DNA of 64,000 nucleotides from Branchiostoma floridae (Eukaryota > Chordata > Leptocardii > Amphioxiformes > Branchiostomatidae): assembly GCF_000003815.2 (NCBI RefSeq), contig NC_049989.1, positions 3,407,580 through 3,471,579 of the forward strand, given 5' to 3'. Positions 63,241-64,000 of this stretch are shown here, piece after piece; within the stretch, counting starts at the first letter, position 1; each line of letters begins with the position of its first letter. The notes beneath the pieces are model-generated. The model ran no database searches. It was given only the letters and a program-made list of their open reading frames with translations, and was not told the origin of the DNA. A program made the position numbers and the translations under genes.

Positions 63241-64000
63241 GATACACATAAATAAAGCTCCATAAACCACTATGAATATGGGTCTTCAAATGTTGTTGAG
63301 TAGTAACCCAACCAAAAGGAAGCGACATAAACATTGCCACCATTGTACTCCCAAGGGAGTGTGGCCGTGAAGGTGGCAGACTAGAGAACGCTCCAAAGAT
63401 TTATTTGACAGTAACAAATGATTCGTGCTGTCTATGAAAATAAGACTTGACAGAGAGATGTAGATGATATTTTCATATAATCAGACAGAGTTTTGTTGAT
63501 GTTGGCGGTGTCGTTTTTTCGTAATGTTTTTTTTTAGTCGGGCATTCACAATCAATGCATTCAGCCCATTGCCGGTAAAACATCAGCTGGATTGTTCTAG
63601 GTACAGGCTTCCTCATGTGAGACAAGAAGTACATACAGTCACGATTTTACTGTCAAAAGAAAGCTAAAATATCATACTATTAATTTTTTTCTGTGTACTT
63701 AGATTTACCACTTACTTCTGAAGAGAGCAAAATATAAAAAAAAGCGTACCGAGTTAGGCACACTGTCCAGCTTAGCACAAAATTGGAAGGTTACATACAC
63801 GAAATTGTCTCTCAGTGTTTGCCGCTTGTAACACGCAGCGCGAAAGGTTCATGAACCACATGAATGCATTTCTTATTCAAGTATGTTGTTCAAATCTATG
63901 AGTAAAAAATTCAGTCATCAAAATTTGACCACTCTCAGGCAACTAGCGATGGAGCGCCATGAGTTTGAGCGCAAGAAAAAGCGTACCGTGTTGGGGCACC
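63241..64000. other. Right end, no gene recognised
   Basis: Presumably LRWD1 intron or downstream sequence. AAAAGCGTACCG followed by a GTTAGGCACAC or GTTGGGGCACC variant occurs twice in the same orientation (about 63740 and 63974), a possible pair of dispersed-repeat pieces. No WD40-encoding exon was found here. Confidence 0.4.

Overview
The window is animal nuclear DNA: AT-rich, intron-dense, full of small inverted-repeat elements, with three runs of N. No bacterial-style genes are present. I rebuilt six spliced protein genes by pairing splice signals, keeping reading phase, and matching protein families from memory. Protein similarity to vertebrates, the intron positions, the gene order, and tandem repeats that copy exon/intron junctions all suggest a lancelet (amphioxus, Branchiostoma-like). 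Species is not proven.

Layout, left to right. (1) Positions 3182-29341, minus strand: a complete nemo-like kinase (NLK) in 10 coding exons, including a tiny 55-base last exon and an 11 kb first intron. (2) 30421-37534, plus strand: a secreted M14 metallocarboxypeptidase closest to carboxypeptidase M, 8 coding exons, with a hydrophobic C-terminal tail suggesting a GPI anchor. (3) 41262-47538, minus strand: mitochondrial malate dehydrogenase (MDH2), 9 exons, with a 26-residue presequence exon. (4) 47980-52392, plus strand: the pseudophosphatase STYXL1, 9 exons. (5) 54127-55973, minus strand: ALKBH4, 3 exons. (6) 56615 to beyond the gap at 63095, plus strand: LRWD1/ORCA, 11 exons visible, C-terminus missing.

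The six genes form three divergent head-to-head pairs: NLK/CPM-like, MDH2/STYXL1 and ALKBH4/LRWD1. The start codons within a pair are about 1.1 kb, 0.44 kb and 0.64 kb apart. From established knowledge, the last two pairs are also head-to-head neighbours in human (7q11.23 and 7q22.1), but far apart from each other. Here they are side by side. The short shared promoters carry fitting motifs: NRF1/YY1/CRE-like sites beside MDH2, and ETS and E2F sites between ALKBH4 and LRWD1.

The most unusual structural signal is that, in three introns, tandem repeats contain copies of the neighbouring exon end with its splice site (NLK introns 6 and 7, MDH2 intron 3). The rest of the non-coding DNA holds several families of non-autonomous inverted-repeat elements, some with target-site duplications, plus microsatellites. 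I found no rRNA, tRNA, CRISPR array or viral gene.
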